A DNA stretch of 64,000 bases from Nautilus pompilius (GCA_018389105.1 JACATO010000091.1:124001-188000); one strand, 5' to 3'. Positions 22,601 through 35,525 are shown, counted from the stretch's first letter. A program made the numbers and translations. The notes: generated by a model not told the origin, from the sequence alone.

Positions 22601-24165
22601 CAGGAGCCATGCCATGGCAGTGATGTTAGTGCCACAACAGCTGAAACAGAATGTTGGCAGTCACTGCAATTTTGCCAAATGTAACACAAGCAGGTGTGTG
22701 TTTAGCGATTACTTGCACCTTCCTCCCAAAACACATTTGGTCAACTCGCAATGTTTGTGATCAACAAGAAAAGAGGCATAAATATCTTGGCTAACATGCA
22801 TTTTATAGTGATTAGGTAGATAAACCACAAAACTAACCCATTTCGTGAAGTTCTGTTTTTGAAATTGTAAAGAACCTGGTAATTTGATTTTATGCTATAA
22901 TTGATCCTTTGAGCAGATCCTGTAAAGAAACTCAATACTGCAGAATTTCTGCTCGGATTTTCTCTTGTGAGAGGAGTACTTAGTCTTTGAAATGTTCTTA
23001 CAAATACAGAGCATCTATTTAGTGGAAGATAACTGTCAGCCAATAATAAAAAATAGGTTTACAGTAAACTTACTCAGAAACTGACGATAGAAGGAACGAT
23101 ATGAATCACAGATGGTAGAATGCCCAAATGTCAGACTGCAAGGGGAAATACAGGTGATTCCTCTTTACCATTTATTAATCACATTCAAACGTGGGGCACA
23201 GTTAAGAGACTTCTCGACCTCAAGAAGTGGGGCCACGTTCTGTCTGTCTTACACGCCATTTCCCCCCACAGAAGAACCAACACAACTGTATAAATGTACC
23301 ATCTTGATGAATAAAGCTGAGAAGCAAAAACCTGATGCTGCATAACTATTTACTGTTATGAGCTGTTGATTAGGTATTTGGGCTATTTCTTACTAAGAAC
23401 TGAGACATCGGTTTCAACTACAAATGTTTCTTAAATAGTTGACAGAAACTGAACTTCAACCTCAAAGACAGGACCTGAGAATTATTAAATAATATTCCTG
23501 TGGCAATGTAGCAGAAACTGTATCCTAGAAAGTAAAGTGAATCGATATTTCAAAATACAGAAGAGCTGCATAGATGGTAGGGTAGTAATGTTACTAGCAT
23601 GCATCACCTTTTTACAGATGATATGTCCATGGCTGGATATGGCTGCTGTTGTTGTTAACATATTATATCCTACTCACTCCAATATAAATTATTCATTACA
23701 ACAGACAATACATCAACTGTAGTGTGCAGGATACAGGAAATATTTTATAACGTATTGACAAAATAACATACATCCAAATCAACATTAGCAAGTGAACAAG
23801 TCTGTATTAACTGCATGTGAAGACAGAGTAGCCATTAAACACAAAAATATTTCAAAATTCTTAGTGATGTGTAAACTGCTGGTGAAGAAACAGTTTAGGA
23901 CATCACTTTCATGCTAATTTAGAGATAAAAGACAGACAGGTTTGGCTCAGCTGTGGTCCTTTAAGCAAAAAATAGTTTACTTTTTAGAAGTCTGTTTCGT
24001 CAAAATCTTGATTTATCAAATTGTCAAAACAATCTCATGAAACAGCTTTTATTAATATGTAAATTAGAAATAATATTTTGGGGTAATAAGTTATAACCAA
24101 AATGCCTTATTTGTAGTCAATAGGGGATATTGCTCTTGCTGATAGAAATACATGGCTCACAGGAA
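22601..24165. other. No gene recognised
   Basis: Small open frames only, with no motif recognised. Confidence 0.4.
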
Positions 24166-24169
24166 CTTT

Positions 24170-24885
24170 ATAAGCTGCTCGCGATTCCAACAGCGATAGC
24201 AGTGAACAATAGGCTATTGTCTTATCAGAGAAGTTTGCAGAGGATTAGAAGGAAGCTGTACTTCGTCTTAGACCGACCAAGACATTAAAAATAGGGCTTA
24301 GCACAGGAAAGGGTGCTGGCCATGTTAAATGGGCTACGATTTGCTCTTGAAAATATTAGCTTTGCCCTGTATGGACAAATTTTATTAGCCATTATTATGA
24401 AGTGACTCTATTTGCACCTGCATATGATCTGACACAGGGATAAAGAATATCTTCTCTATGTCTCATTGCAGTCAGGGTGGCTCTCTGCAACATGTGCAGA
24501 TGTTCCCACTTGGACTCCCACCACCATAGTCATAACTTCCCTTGCAGTTTGTGGGCTGGTTGCATGTTTAATATTTCCCCAAGATGGATAGATACACAAC
24601 GTGAGTGCTATTAAAGGATAAATCTTGATTCATCAGTAAATAGAATGTGATTTTAGTTTTGAAGCAGTATCTTCATGGCACCAGTTAAAAATGATTACAT
24701 TTTAGGTACCATGTCAGAGGGGTGCGCACCATAAGTAGTCATCGGGCATAAGTATCTCTTAAACATGACCTCCTGTGTACATGATACCAATCTTCCCCTG
24801 TGGCTGCAGAAAGATCGGAAGATAGACGATGGCGTGGAGGGTGTGTCTTGCCAAACCAAAAGTGGTGAGTAGAAATCACCTCCTG
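24170..24885 (-). mobile_element. Second Tc1-like transposase relic
   Basis: Minus-strand pieces are THHFWFGKTHPPRHRLSSDL (about 24810-24870), HILFTDESRFIL (about 24610-24645) and HLTWPAPFPVLSPIFNVL (about 24280-24330). These correspond to the region before the first Asp, the Asp block, and the block around the last catalytic position. It is of a different lineage from the adjacent Tc1 element and much older, with many breaks. Confidence 0.55.
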
Positions 24886-24932
24886 CTGTTGTGACCTATG
24901 TTCACCCATGAACTGGTATTAAGCAATATATA

Positions 24933-26455
24933 TAGGTGCATCTCAAAAAATTAGAATATCGTGGAAGAGTTCATTTTTTTCTGTAATTTGATTCAAACAG
25001 TGAAACTTTCATATATTCTAGACTCATTACACATAGTGAAATATTTCAAGCCTTTTTTGTTTTAATTTTGATGATTACGGCTGACAGCTCATGAAAATCA
25101 AAAATCCACCATCTCAAAATATTAGAATATTTCATAAGATCAATAAAAAAAAAAAGGATTTATAATATAGAAATGTCGATCCTTTATGCACTCAGTACTT
25201 GGTTAGGGCTCCTTTTGCACGAATCACTGCATCAATGCAGCATGGCATGGAGGCGATCAGCCTGTGGCACTGCTGAGATGTTATGGAAGCCCAGGTTGCT
25301 TTGATAGCGGCCTTCAGCTCATCTGTATTGTTGGGTCTGGTGTGTGTCATCTTCCTCTTGACAATACCCCATAGATTCTCTATGGGGTTCAGGTCAGGCG
25401 AGTTGGCTGGCCAATCAAACACAGTAATACCATGGTCAGCAAACCAGTTACTAGTAGTTTTGGCATTGTGGGCAGGTGCCAAGTCCTGCTGGAAAAGGAA
25501 ATCAGCATCTCCATAAAGCTTGTCAGCAGACGGAAGCATGAAGTGTTCTAAAATCTCCTGGTAGACGGCTGCGTTGACTTTGAACTTGATAAAATACAGT
25601 GGACCAACACCAGCAGATGACATGGCACCCCAAATAACCACTGACTGTGGAAACTTCACACTGAACTTCAAGCAACTTGGATTCTGTGCCTCCCCACTCT
25701 TCCTCCAGACTGTGGGACCTTGATTTCCGAGTGAAATGCAAAATTTACTATCATCTGAAAAGAGGACTTTGGACCACTGAGCAAAGGTCCAGTTATTTTT
25801 CTCCTTAGCCCAGGAGAGACACTTCTGACGTTGTCTCTGGTTCAGGAGTGGCTTGACACTAGGAATGCAACACTTGTAGCCCATTTCCTGGACACATCTG
25901 TGCGTGGTGGCTCTTGATGCACTGACTCCAGCCTCAGTCCACCACTTGTGAAGCTCCTCCCAAGTTCTTGAATCGGCTTTGCTTGACAATCCTCTCAAAT
26001 CTGTGGTCATCCCTCTTGCTTGTGCACCTTTTCCCTTCCAGTCAACTTTCCATAAATATGCTTTGATACAGCACTCTGAGAACAGCCAGCCCTTTCAGCA
26101 ATGACCTTCTGGGGCTTACTCTCCTGTGGGGGGGGGTGTCAGTGAGTGTCTTCTGGACAACTGTCAAGTCGGCAGTCTTCCCCATGATTGTGGTTGTGTG
26201 TACTGAACCAGACTGAGAGATTCATAGTATTTATACTGCATAAATAGCGATTTATTCAAACTCGAAATGGAATATTCTAATATTTTGAGATACTTTTTTT
26301 CTATTTTTCTGAGCTGTAGGCCGTAATTATCAAAAATTAAAACATTTTAGTTTACATGTAATGAGTCTAGAATATCTACAATTTTCACTTTCTGAAATAA
26401 CTGACAAAAAATATCGAACTCTTCCATGATATTCTAATTTTTGGAGATGCACTTG
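24933..26455 (-). mobile_element. Tc1 element, nearly complete, fish-type lineage
   Basis: Terminal inverted repeats begin GTGCATCTCAAAAAATTAGA (left) and GTGCATCTCCAAAAATTAGA (right, reversed). TA flanks both ends (24931-24932 and 26456-26457). The minus-strand transposase frame 26010-25192 contains VLFSDDSKFCIS (Asp 1), FQQDLAPAHNAK (Asp 2) and NSPDLNPIENLWG (Glu), and ends at its natural C-terminus. The true start, MGKTADLTVVQKT, is at about 26187. Two frame shifts, one at a C-run near 26129-26136 and one near 25965, separate the DNA-binding part from the catalytic part, so this copy is inactive. It lies between genes. Confidence 0.92.
25192..26187 (-). pseudogene. Tc1 transposase coding sequence, frameshifted
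   Basis: The reading starts at MGKTADLTVVQKT. It loses frame in a run of eight C (an expected stretch coding roughly for HKEGKPQKVIAERAG is read out of frame), returns for a helix-turn-helix part recognisable as YGKLTGREK in another frame, and shifts again before ELHKWWTEAGVSASRATTH. From there 265 or so codons run unbroken to ALTKY and stop. The DD34E catalytic triad is intact. Confidence 0.85.
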
Positions 26456-26457
26456 TA

Positions 26458-26960
26458 ATCTCTTCAAACTGTCTCCATAGCAGAGAAACTACACTTCTGC
26501 TCACACCTAGCCATTGACCCCAACCTGCTGTCTGCCTGCCATATATCCCTCCAGCAGCTCTCTAACTTAGAGAATCTTCCAAATAAGTACAACTACAAAA
26601 CAAAAAGCCAAATGTTATAAGAACAAGAGACAGTTTCTTTAGGTCTTCCTACCACAGCTAATAAAAATATTTCTACTCAGTCTCATATACATTCCTTTGA
26701 TAGCAGTTGTTTTACATGAGAAGTTTGAGTTGAACATTTGATGAATAAACCATTAATCATTTTAGAAATTATTTTTTTGTACAGCTTAACTTTTGATGAC
26801 CAGTGTATTCTGTTTACACATTGTTCAATAAAGATTTTCTCTTTGACTTAACTTTCTGAATACATTTCTCTTTGACAATGACAGATGGTGATACATCGTG
26901 ACTTTGGAGTTGGTAGTAACATTTGTGGTGGAAGACGAACGTTTTTGTCTATACTCTACT
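26458..26960. other. No gene recognised
   Basis: AT-rich DNA between the Tc1 element and the minisatellite. Confidence 0.4.
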
Positions 26961-26965
26961 AACAA

Positions 26966-27930
26966 ACAGTAGATGTGATCAGGGGAGAGAGTCACCATCT
27001 TATTCTTATAAACACCGTCCACCTACACAAACAGCAGATGTGATCAGGGGAGAGAGTCACCATCTTATTCTTATAAACACCGTCCACCTACACAAACAGC
27101 AGATGTGATCAGGGGAGAGAGTCACCATCTTATTCTTATAAACACCGTCCACCTACACAAACAGCAGATGTGATCAGGGGAGAGAGTCACCATCTTATTC
27201 TTATAAACACCGTCCACCTACACAAACAGCAGATGTGATCAGGGGAGAGAGTCACCATCTTATTCTTATAAACACCGTCCACCTACACAAACAGCAGATG
27301 TGATCAGGGGAGAGAGTCACCATCTTATTCTTATAAACACCGTCCACCTACACAAACAGCAGATGTGATCAGGGGAGAGAGTCACCATCTTATTCTTATA
27401 AACACCGTCCACCTACACAAACAGCAGATGTGATCAGGGGAGAGAGTCACCATCTTATTCTTATAAACACCGTCCACCTACACAAACAGCAGATGTGATC
27501 AGGGGAGAGAGTCACCATCTTATTCTTATAAACACCGTCCACCTACACAAACAGCAGATGTGATCAGGGGAGAGAGTCACCATCTTATTCTTATAAACAC
27601 CGTCCACCTACACAAACAGCAGATGTGATCAGGGGAGAGAGTCACCATCTTATTCTTATAAACACCGTCCACCTACACAAACAGCAGATGTGATCAGGGG
27701 AGAGAGTCACCATCTTATTCTTATAAACACCCGTCCACCTACACACAGCAGATGTGATCAGGGGAGAGAGTCACCATCTTATTCTTATAAACACTGTCCA
27801 CCTACACAAACAGCAGATGTGATCAGGGGAGAGAGTCACCATCTTATTCTTATAAACACCGTCCACCTCCACCTACACAAACAGAGATGTGATCAGGAGA
27901 GTCACCATCTTATTCTTATAAACACCGTCC
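26966..27930. repeat. 65-bp minisatellite, about 15 copies
   Basis: The unit AGATGTGATCAGGGGAGAGA... recurs at 26971, 27036, 27101, 27166 and so on every 65 bp up to 27686, then slightly off register at 27750, 27815 and 27886. The inner copies appear identical by eye; variants occur at both edges. The unit is not a multiple of three, and apparent frames through the array are not genes. Confidence 0.95.
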
Positions 27931-30900
27931 TAGATCTTAACATCTGATGTCATTTTTTAATTTTTTGGACCTTCACCAAAAAATTTGAAATGACAAACAA
28001 CGAATTTTAATGTATATCTTGAAATGCATAAACCTTCCAATATTAAGTCATTAGAAATTAAAATATTATGGCCTTAATTATATCAGTTTGTTGACAGATC
28101 TAATGAAATGCTTCCAAGTTTGCTATATCCTGGCTCTAACGTATTTAATATAAGCTACATTTTGTCAGAGACCACCTCAGAGATTCTCCCCGAAATTGCA
28201 TCTGTGTTATTAATTTTCTCTATGGTCCCTTAAATAGATTCACTAATTATTTATGGACTTTCTCCTCATCTTTGTGAGGAAGCAGATAAGTTAGCATGTA
28301 AAACACCAGCCAAGCTGTTGATGCAACCAGGAACCATGGTACACGATAAGTTAATGCCAATTGTCATCTGATGTCTGCTGTAACTGATCTCTCTGTGTTC
28401 CAGTTGACGGAGTTGTTTATAATTTAGTTGGTGACTACAGGAAGCTCTGGTGGAAATCAATAAATGTTTTGTTCTCTACTTGTTTTTTGTTTTACTGTAT
28501 AACTGAAAGTAAAGCAAATTTATAGAGATCAAAACAATGAGATATTCTAAAAAATTCGCTTCGAATTAAATAATTTTGTTAATAAAAAGTGATAATTTAG
28601 AATGAATACAAACAGGTTGAACTGTTGTACCGATGCTACAGCGGCACCTACTGAAGGTAGTTACAGTTTATTGAGACTGCAGACTTTACATTAACGGAAT
28701 ATCTAGTATTTCTCTCTAGAAATAAAGTTTTTTCAGAAAAGCATCAATTGGTGTGCGGGTGTCAACCACTTCTAAATAAACAGCAGCCCAGTTCACTGTA
28801 TTCTAGAGATGAACACCTGTTAATGCGCAATATTTCTACCTGGCTCCAAAATCTACATTTAATATTTCTTTAAATAATAAAATACAGAAGCGCATTACGG
28901 TTGCCTGATGACCAATCTGGATATTAGAATCATTCCTCTTCTTTTTCCTAGCATTTTCATAAAATAAGCTTAGAACATTTATCAAGTTCTCCAAATAAAT
29001 ATCCACAATAAAAGTAAAGATAATTCAAGGTTTATTCGAAATATAAAGGAAAACAAAACCAGGGGCAGCTTGATACTGAAAGGGTGAAATAACATGATGC
29101 CATCTTGGGGAAATGCCAGGATTTCTTGTAAGAATGTGTAAAGTGAAAGTAGACTAAAGGTAGAAAGGATTGGGAGAGTTGTGTTAATTTACTTCTCTTT
29201 AAAAAATTTGAAAAATGCTGTTAGAAAAGTGAATGTTGACAATTGTACCAAAGTTAGTTTTGTTTTCTGTATAAGGTCCGAACAGAGAAATTACTTTTGA
29301 CATGTATACTTCCTGCAAACACAGATTCTTTGAGCCTGCGTGCATGTCCAATACATTAGTTACTAACTTACAAAAATTCCGCCAGATTGTCCCCTATTCA
29401 TTACCCATATATTCCCTATTGAAGCATAGTAAATCCTGAAGATTTACCGAATAAATTATGCATGTATTGACATCTTTAGTAAAGCAATTATCTCCGTAAA
29501 TCTCCCGTTTTCCTGCTAACACACAGTGAATTCTGGCCTATACATCCACCCACCTCTAACAGGTCCTAATCCTTCCTCATATGATGAAAGTTACAGGATT
29601 TTGAAATAATTTCTACATTCTAACATCATATTTATACTAAACCAACATCCACTGGCTTCATCACTACACCTACAAATTTCAAATCTCCAATTTATCTTTG
29701 TCTTCTAATGAATAAAAGTAAACAAAATCGGACAAAGATTACTTACTACAACTGTAATGCATATGCACATACAACAGTACAGTAAGTCCAGCAAACTGTG
29801 AACTGTCACCTCCAATGTACAGGCACCGGACCAAACTCGTGTTATTCATCATCGCTATGCGGCACCTTGAACCAGTCACCATCTGATTCTTGCTGGGGAG
29901 TGAGCTTGGATATTTAATGCTCTGTGGAAACATTTCATATTACTTATTTCTATACTAAGCATTTATTTCCTGTGGTTATTTTATACTGTTAAAGAATAGC
30001 CTCTCGGTAAGTTGAGGAACGAAAACGAAGAGAGTTATGTTATAACTACCAGTCCTACTGACACTGAACATGAGGAAAGCCACCATCTGCTACACAGGGC
30101 ACTGTTCATTCTTCACTTATTTAGGTGAGTTTTCATTAATTAAAGAAATTATGCTATACCACCCAGACTTGGTTTGGTGCTATTTTAATGACATCCTGAT
30201 CCAAGATAAGCTTATCTTCCTTTAAATGTGTCATCCACCTGACAAATGGATTGTAAGCAAAAATATTAATACAGATCAGGATTTGTAAACCACAAAAATT
30301 TCAGCTTTCTACCTGTGTTCAGCAGAGAACAGGTGCATATTTTTGTGACCATTAGTGTAGAATGATAAACTTTAATATTTAAACAATTTTAGTGTTTTAA
30401 CAAGAATAAGACACAGTAATAAACTGATTTGGAACTTTTTACATCTTTATTTATTTTTCCTAGTATCACAGAAGTCTGTATGGTATTAGATCGTTAGACT
30501 AACGGGGTTTTAAAGAATTCACCAGCCAGGGATGAGGTTATAATTTATTAACACACACACACATGTATCATGTAGCAGCCAGGCCGGAATTATGAACACC
30601 AGATCAAAGCAAATTTAGGATCATCAGCAGACAATAAGATTCCCACTTTTTAAGATATTCATCTGATAAAAGATCAGTAATTGAAGGTTTTATGATGAGT
30701 CATTTCAAAGTCACATTATCACACATTCAGCTAAATGCGCAACTGTGACACAAGTAATTCTCTATTGGTACAAATATGAAATCATGTTGTAACAATGAAA
30801 GAATATTTTCCTTCCACACAGAAAAGAGAGGCGTCTTTTTATGACTTCAGCGTAAAAACATTTCAATGTTACAGGTAAATTGTTTGTGCACATGGAAACA

Positions 30901-31142
30901 AACAACTTTCTTATGCACAATAACCTGCATGAACATAGACAGCGAACCATTGGCTGTCTCCATGGTAAACAATCAGACGATGCATTTCCCAGGTAGTCAG
31001 GAAAGGCATATACTGTGGGTAGCTGAGTTTCCATCAGTGTTGCACTGAAGCTTTCAGCTGAACACCTGCTAATCCTGTTAATCACCAGAGATCAGCCATT
31101 GGAAGTTAGTAAAACTTTGAAATCCTTGTTTGAAATTTAAAG
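27931..31142. other. Intergenic, nothing recognised
   Basis: AT-rich with a short (AC)n at about 30551-30562. No domain, tRNA or transposon signature was found. Confidence 0.4.
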
Positions 31143-31445
31143 ATGAAGTACATCATCACATTTGTTTTAGTGAGCTGTCTTACAACCCTGGTGTCAGCCC
31201 AGAGCACCAGAGAAGCCAAGTTTAAACAAGTGGAATCTTTGAAGGACAAGATCAGTGACCACAGTCTGATTGTCAAGCATGACAAGATACAGTCCGAGCT
31301 CTCCTGTGCCAGAGAATGTAGTGACAACGACCACTGTTCATCTTTCTTTTACAACAAAAATCAACGTTTCTGCAGCCTTCATTCAAGAGAGAAATTGGAC
31401 TGGACAACGCAACTGACATGGAGGGAACGATGTTTTTCAAGTTAT
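31143..31445 (+). CDS. Lectin exon 1: signal peptide and PAN module
   Basis: 101 codons ending in Tyr, with donor GTAAGT directly after. Five or more cysteines in PAN-like spacing follow the signal peptide. Confidence 0.8.
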
Positions 31446-34400
31446 GTAAGTGGACCTTTTCTATCTTCTTTGTAATAATTACAGTTGTATTCTTCGAAAC
31501 AACAGTAGAGAATTTAATTGTTTTTCAACATAATACATACTAGCTATAGCTATATACATTACCAAATGGCTGGATAAGCACAGCATTATACAGAAACTGC
31601 TGCTGTATCCTTGGTAAATACACCTACAGCTGTATCTCTGATGAGCCCACCTGGTTCAGCTTGATTTACTGTGTAGTGTCTGGTGGCAGATATTTTCTCC
31701 CAAAAATAACCAGAAACAGAAGATTTCAATTATCTCCATCAGCCTCTGTCACATCACCTTCATTTACATCAATTGAACCTCCCAGTAGAATATTGAGCCA
31801 AAGACAAAGTGAACCTCGATGTCAATATATAGGTCACCCGAAACAGTTGGTAAATGGAAGCAGGTGTTTGTCTCAAGATTTAATCAGGAAGATATTTGAA
31901 AATATACAAAATTCAGTTGGAAATAATTTCCAAGAGCTGGAAGAAACTGAAGAGGCGCAGAGTTAAATAACATGGATGGATGTCTGGACAAATTGTTCAT
32001 AAATAAATATTCACTTAAAATAATTTCAAAAACATAAAATTGTGTACCATTTACAGAAATCAGCTAAAATTTTAAATTACTGTTGCTCATTGGTCTCTAC
32101 TCAATCTTTGGAGAAATGTGAAGAAATTGCTTGGTTGACAAAAGAAATTCTTTAAGAGTCAACAAAAGGGAACTAAACAAAAATAAAAGTAGAGAACCCT
32201 TTTCTGATGTAAAGATGAATTTATCCTTATTTTAATGTGCCAAGAATCATTAAATGGTATGGCATATTAAAGAAAGCAATCAAACAAAAGTTCAAGATTA
32301 TATTCTTATTTTGATGACTAGAAAAGAAACTAAATTTTTCTTCTTTGTATTCTCTCTCATCTTCACTATTCCCACTTGTATTAATTACCATATTTTTCAG
32401 TGTGTAAATCAATATGAAGTGTAAGTCAAATTGGCTTAATTTTTCAGTTTTCTTTCCTTCATTCATCATAGAGAAGCCCTTTGTAGGAATATAAGACAAG
32501 GCTAGATCAGTTACGTTGGTTAGCCAAACTTTCAATCAGTCAGCTCATAACCCTGTCACATTGCATCCCTATGGTATTCCTAGTTCATGAATATTAATGA
32601 CCTATTTGTGCAGATCATTAAACTACTTTGTGGGACCTTCCAGATAAACAAAATGTTGAAGTAGTTTATCAACATCTTTGTAATGTCGGAGAGATGTCTG
32701 AGACAAAAAACCAAACATCATCGTCGGTTCTGGTATCGAAAGCCCAGTGTCTATATCTAGTCACTGCTGACATCAGTGATCATCAGGTGATCCCATGATA
32801 TTTGTGCTGTGCTGAATCACCTACCTGAAAATGCCAAACGTGCCAGTTTTACACCTTTGACATTTTCACTTGATCTTGAAATATTACTGCACACTTAAAC
32901 TCAGAAATTCAACTCACAGTCAAATTTCTGAGAGCACAAAACGATATTCAGCCCAGTTTCAAGTTGTCCAGCCTTTGGTGTTCATAACGACAACACGAGG
33001 TCAACATATTCAGCAGTTCTCTGATTAGACGATAAGGCACACACCCTTTGCGAGTGACAATGGATACTGTACAACAGCAAAATAACAATAGGAAGAAACA
33101 TACAAAGATGTGAAAAACAAGGTGACATCAGTTGCAGTTCTTAGCCTTTATTCTCAGCTGTACAGTACTAAGTCCACAACACGCAGCGTGGTGCATTAGC
33201 TCCCATTCATTCAACTTAACCTCAATGTTAGTCCAGCCATCTGTGATTTGCCTCTTCTCGGTCTTCTTTGTAGTCCCTCACTTTATCCTGGTCACTTACC
33301 TGTGCTCGACCATATTACCTTAGCAGACTCGACAATATCCAGCTTAAAAGCTGCTGCTTCGGCTTGCATGACTTTACAGGAGCCATTCTGAAATAAGGTA
33401 GGGGATTTGTTAGGGGTATTTATACATATAATTAGGATTGCAGAGAATTAGTGGACATGTGATTGACATTTAATGTATACCTCCACATCGACAGTGATTT
33501 TCTCACCAAAGCAATTTTTGTAATTTACCTCAAATAAACAATTTTACAGTTTATTTCAGAAAATAACAGTTTGCCCCATTTTATACCCTTTCAGTAAAAC
33601 AATTCCAATGACTCTATCCACGCATACACCGTTTTCGAGTACAGTATAAGTCAGACTGAGGAAAAAAGTATTCACTTATGCGGCAAAAAATAGAGGATAA
33701 ATTACAGTAAATGTCAAATACCAACTAAGTTATTGAAATTTTGTTAAACAAGCACATATTGAAAACAATACTTTAAAATTGTTAAATCATTAAATGTACA
33801 ACCAATAAACGGGTACAAACTAACTGGGAGACCAGTTGGGATGTAGGATGTTTACTTTCTGAGATTAAGACATTAATTTTGTCCAACAGACACTCATTCT
33901 TCCAGGTTTTCCTTCCATGTGTTATACAAAGTTATCTCCCTTTACCATTGTCACCTGTAGAACCAACTGCCAGAGTTCTAGACAAAGTTAGCAAACCATC
34001 AGAAATCTACCACCGGACCAGTTTGAGTGGCTCAGGTGTGACGAGGGGATTACATGGGGATCTTTGTATTTCCAACACTAGGAGCTACGATGGTCTGTCT
34101 GTCTGGCCACATGGACAAAATAAACTCTCCCATAGGTTAGACAACATAGAAGAGAAGTCAGTCACTACAGGAGCACTTAAGGCTGCTCCTTGTTCCTGAT
34201 ATGTGTAATCAACAGCACTGATGATGATGAAGATAAACATCTGAGGGAAGTTGCTGCTTGATGTTTTGACTTCTTTGAAATTTAAATTAAAATGGGCCTC
34301 AGGAATAGAAAATATCAAAAATCCTCAACCATCAACTGATTAGACATCGATAACATACAGAACAGGATACAAAGGGCCTGGAAGTCCAAGGCTGGTCTAA

Positions 34401-35525
34401 AGCACTTGTAAACCCTAAATGTCTATCAAGGCTGCAGGGTCCTCGACCCTCCCAGGTAGACCATTCCACACCTTAGCAAATCTTTGTTGACGACACTCAG
34501 CCTAGAATCTGATGGGCATCTAAAATATTAATCAGCCTCAGCTGTTGCTTTGTTGTTTAATCTTAAGGCTGCTTATGCTATATTGTGACCAGCAGATCTA
34601 CTCCTTATTCACCACCTGGTTCCCTTTTTTAAAACAAGGGAATCCGCCTGACTCCTTAAACAAAACAGTTGCCCTGAATACCTCGTCCCCACTGTTTAAT
34701 ATTCCTCTTCCACTGATCTGAAGAATAATTTCACATTTATTTTCTTAGTCATAGGGGAAGATCACAGCAGTAAGGGCTACACCTTCAGCAAGACAGCATG
34801 GATCTGGTACAAAGGGTACACTGAGAGGATGAACTGGACATCAGCCTCTGCCAAGTGTGAGGGAGATGGGGGGATCCTGATCTCCCCCATAACACAGCAG
34901 CAGCTTGAACTGATGACCTACCTCTGGATAAACGTCTTTGGTAATTGTAAGTGGCAGAGGATTAACATTCTCACCTCTCTCCTCCTCCTCTCTTACAGAC
35001 CATAAACAGATTCATCCCCTGGATGGATGATAAATAAATAAACCCCAGGTTTTTGTTTTAATGTTTTTCTGGCTGATTCCATTAACTGACAGAGTGGCTG
35101 GACATTAAATAAATTCCTGGTCTGCTGACCTCTGACCTCCAATAGACCAGATTATTCAGCTGGTCTGCCCCACAGCTGATATCTTCAGTCAATTTCCATA
35201 TTAGGCTCCTGACTCCCTCACTTTTGTTTGATTGACAGGCACCAGTCCGGAGGTGGGGTCCACATTGGGGCTCAGACCTGTGTTTGTTCCCTTGTCAATG
35301 TTGTCCTTATTTCTGTTGTTTTCAGGGTGGCCGTGGATTGGCTGCAAGGTGGAGAGGGGACAGTGGCTATGGAGGAACGGGACCCCTGTGGATGGGACCA
35401 ACTGGTGGCCTGGTGAACCTAAAAGTAACAGTGATGGACAGTGCTGTGTTCAAGGTGGAAACATGAAATTTTATTCTTACCATTGTTCTCATAACAAGCG
35501 GTTTGGGTGTGAAATCTCTCCTTAG
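31143..35525 (+). CDS. Secreted PAN/apple plus C-type lectin domain protein (three exons seen)
   Basis: Exons are 31143-31445, 34749-34940 and 35326-35525. The first starts with ATG and a signal peptide (MKYIITFVLVSCLTTLVSA, likely cleaved before QS). A PAN/apple-type module follows with Cys in SELSCARECSDNDHCSSFFY, FCSLHS and RERCF. The last two exons join in phase (G|GG) and form a C-type lectin domain: W..WYKGYTERMNWTSASAKC, WPWIGC, GQWLWRNGTPV, TNWWPGEPK and GCEISP before TAG. EPK stands where calcium- and sugar-binding lectins have EPN or QPD, and the usual WND is replaced by FYSYHC, so classical calcium-dependent sugar binding is doubtful. Exon 1 ends in phase 0 while exon 2 starts in phase 1, so one small linking exon is missing from this model. 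The role is probably recognition or adhesion in mucus or haemolymph; this is inference. Confidence 0.75.
31630..31966 (+). other. Open frame with possible alternative terminal exon and polyA signal
   Basis: An acceptor-like ACCTACAG precedes 31630, an open frame of at least 101 codons ends at TAA (31964-31966), and AATAAA follows at 32002. Splicing from lectin exon 1 would not enter this frame (it would read LYL then stop). The protein (e.g. RCQYIGHPKQLVNGSRCLSQ) is not recognised. Confidence 0.25.
31967..34320. other. Lectin-gene intron, nothing firmly recognised
   Basis: AT-rich. The missing linking exon of the lectin gene should lie between 31446 and 34748. A tiny candidate near 33890 has no proper donor. 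Confidence 0.35.
34330..34560 (-). mobile_element. Non-LTR retrotransposon (LINE) 3' fragment
   Basis: The minus strand reads RQQRFAKVWNGLPGRVEDPA followed by a broken continuation. The R..WN.LP..VV pattern is typical of the end of CR1/L2- and jockey-type reverse transcriptase ORFs. It is a short 5'-truncated fragment in the lectin-gene intron. Confidence 0.5.
34749..34940 (+). CDS. Lectin exon: first half of C-type lectin domain
   Basis: Acceptor TTTTCTTAG and donor GTAATT. It contains GYTFSKTAWIWYKGYTERMN and the Cys-containing helix AKCEGDGGILISP. It enters in phase 1 and leaves with one base. Confidence 0.8.
35326..35525 (+). CDS. Lectin exon: second half of C-type lectin domain and stop
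   Basis: Acceptor TTTTCAG, reading WPWIGCKVERGQWLWRNGTP...TNWWPGEPK...QCCV...YHC...GCEISP, then TAG at 35523-35525. The WIG and W.NG.P motifs are classic for the fold. Confidence 0.85.

Noticed and set aside
27690-27947. 85-codon repeat protein
   Set aside because: The minisatellite unit of 65 bp is not a multiple of three, and the frame is open only because of edge variants.
30762-31085. Minus-strand frame upstream of the lectin gene
   Set aside because: No domain was seen and the frame overlaps the likely promoter of the lectin gene.
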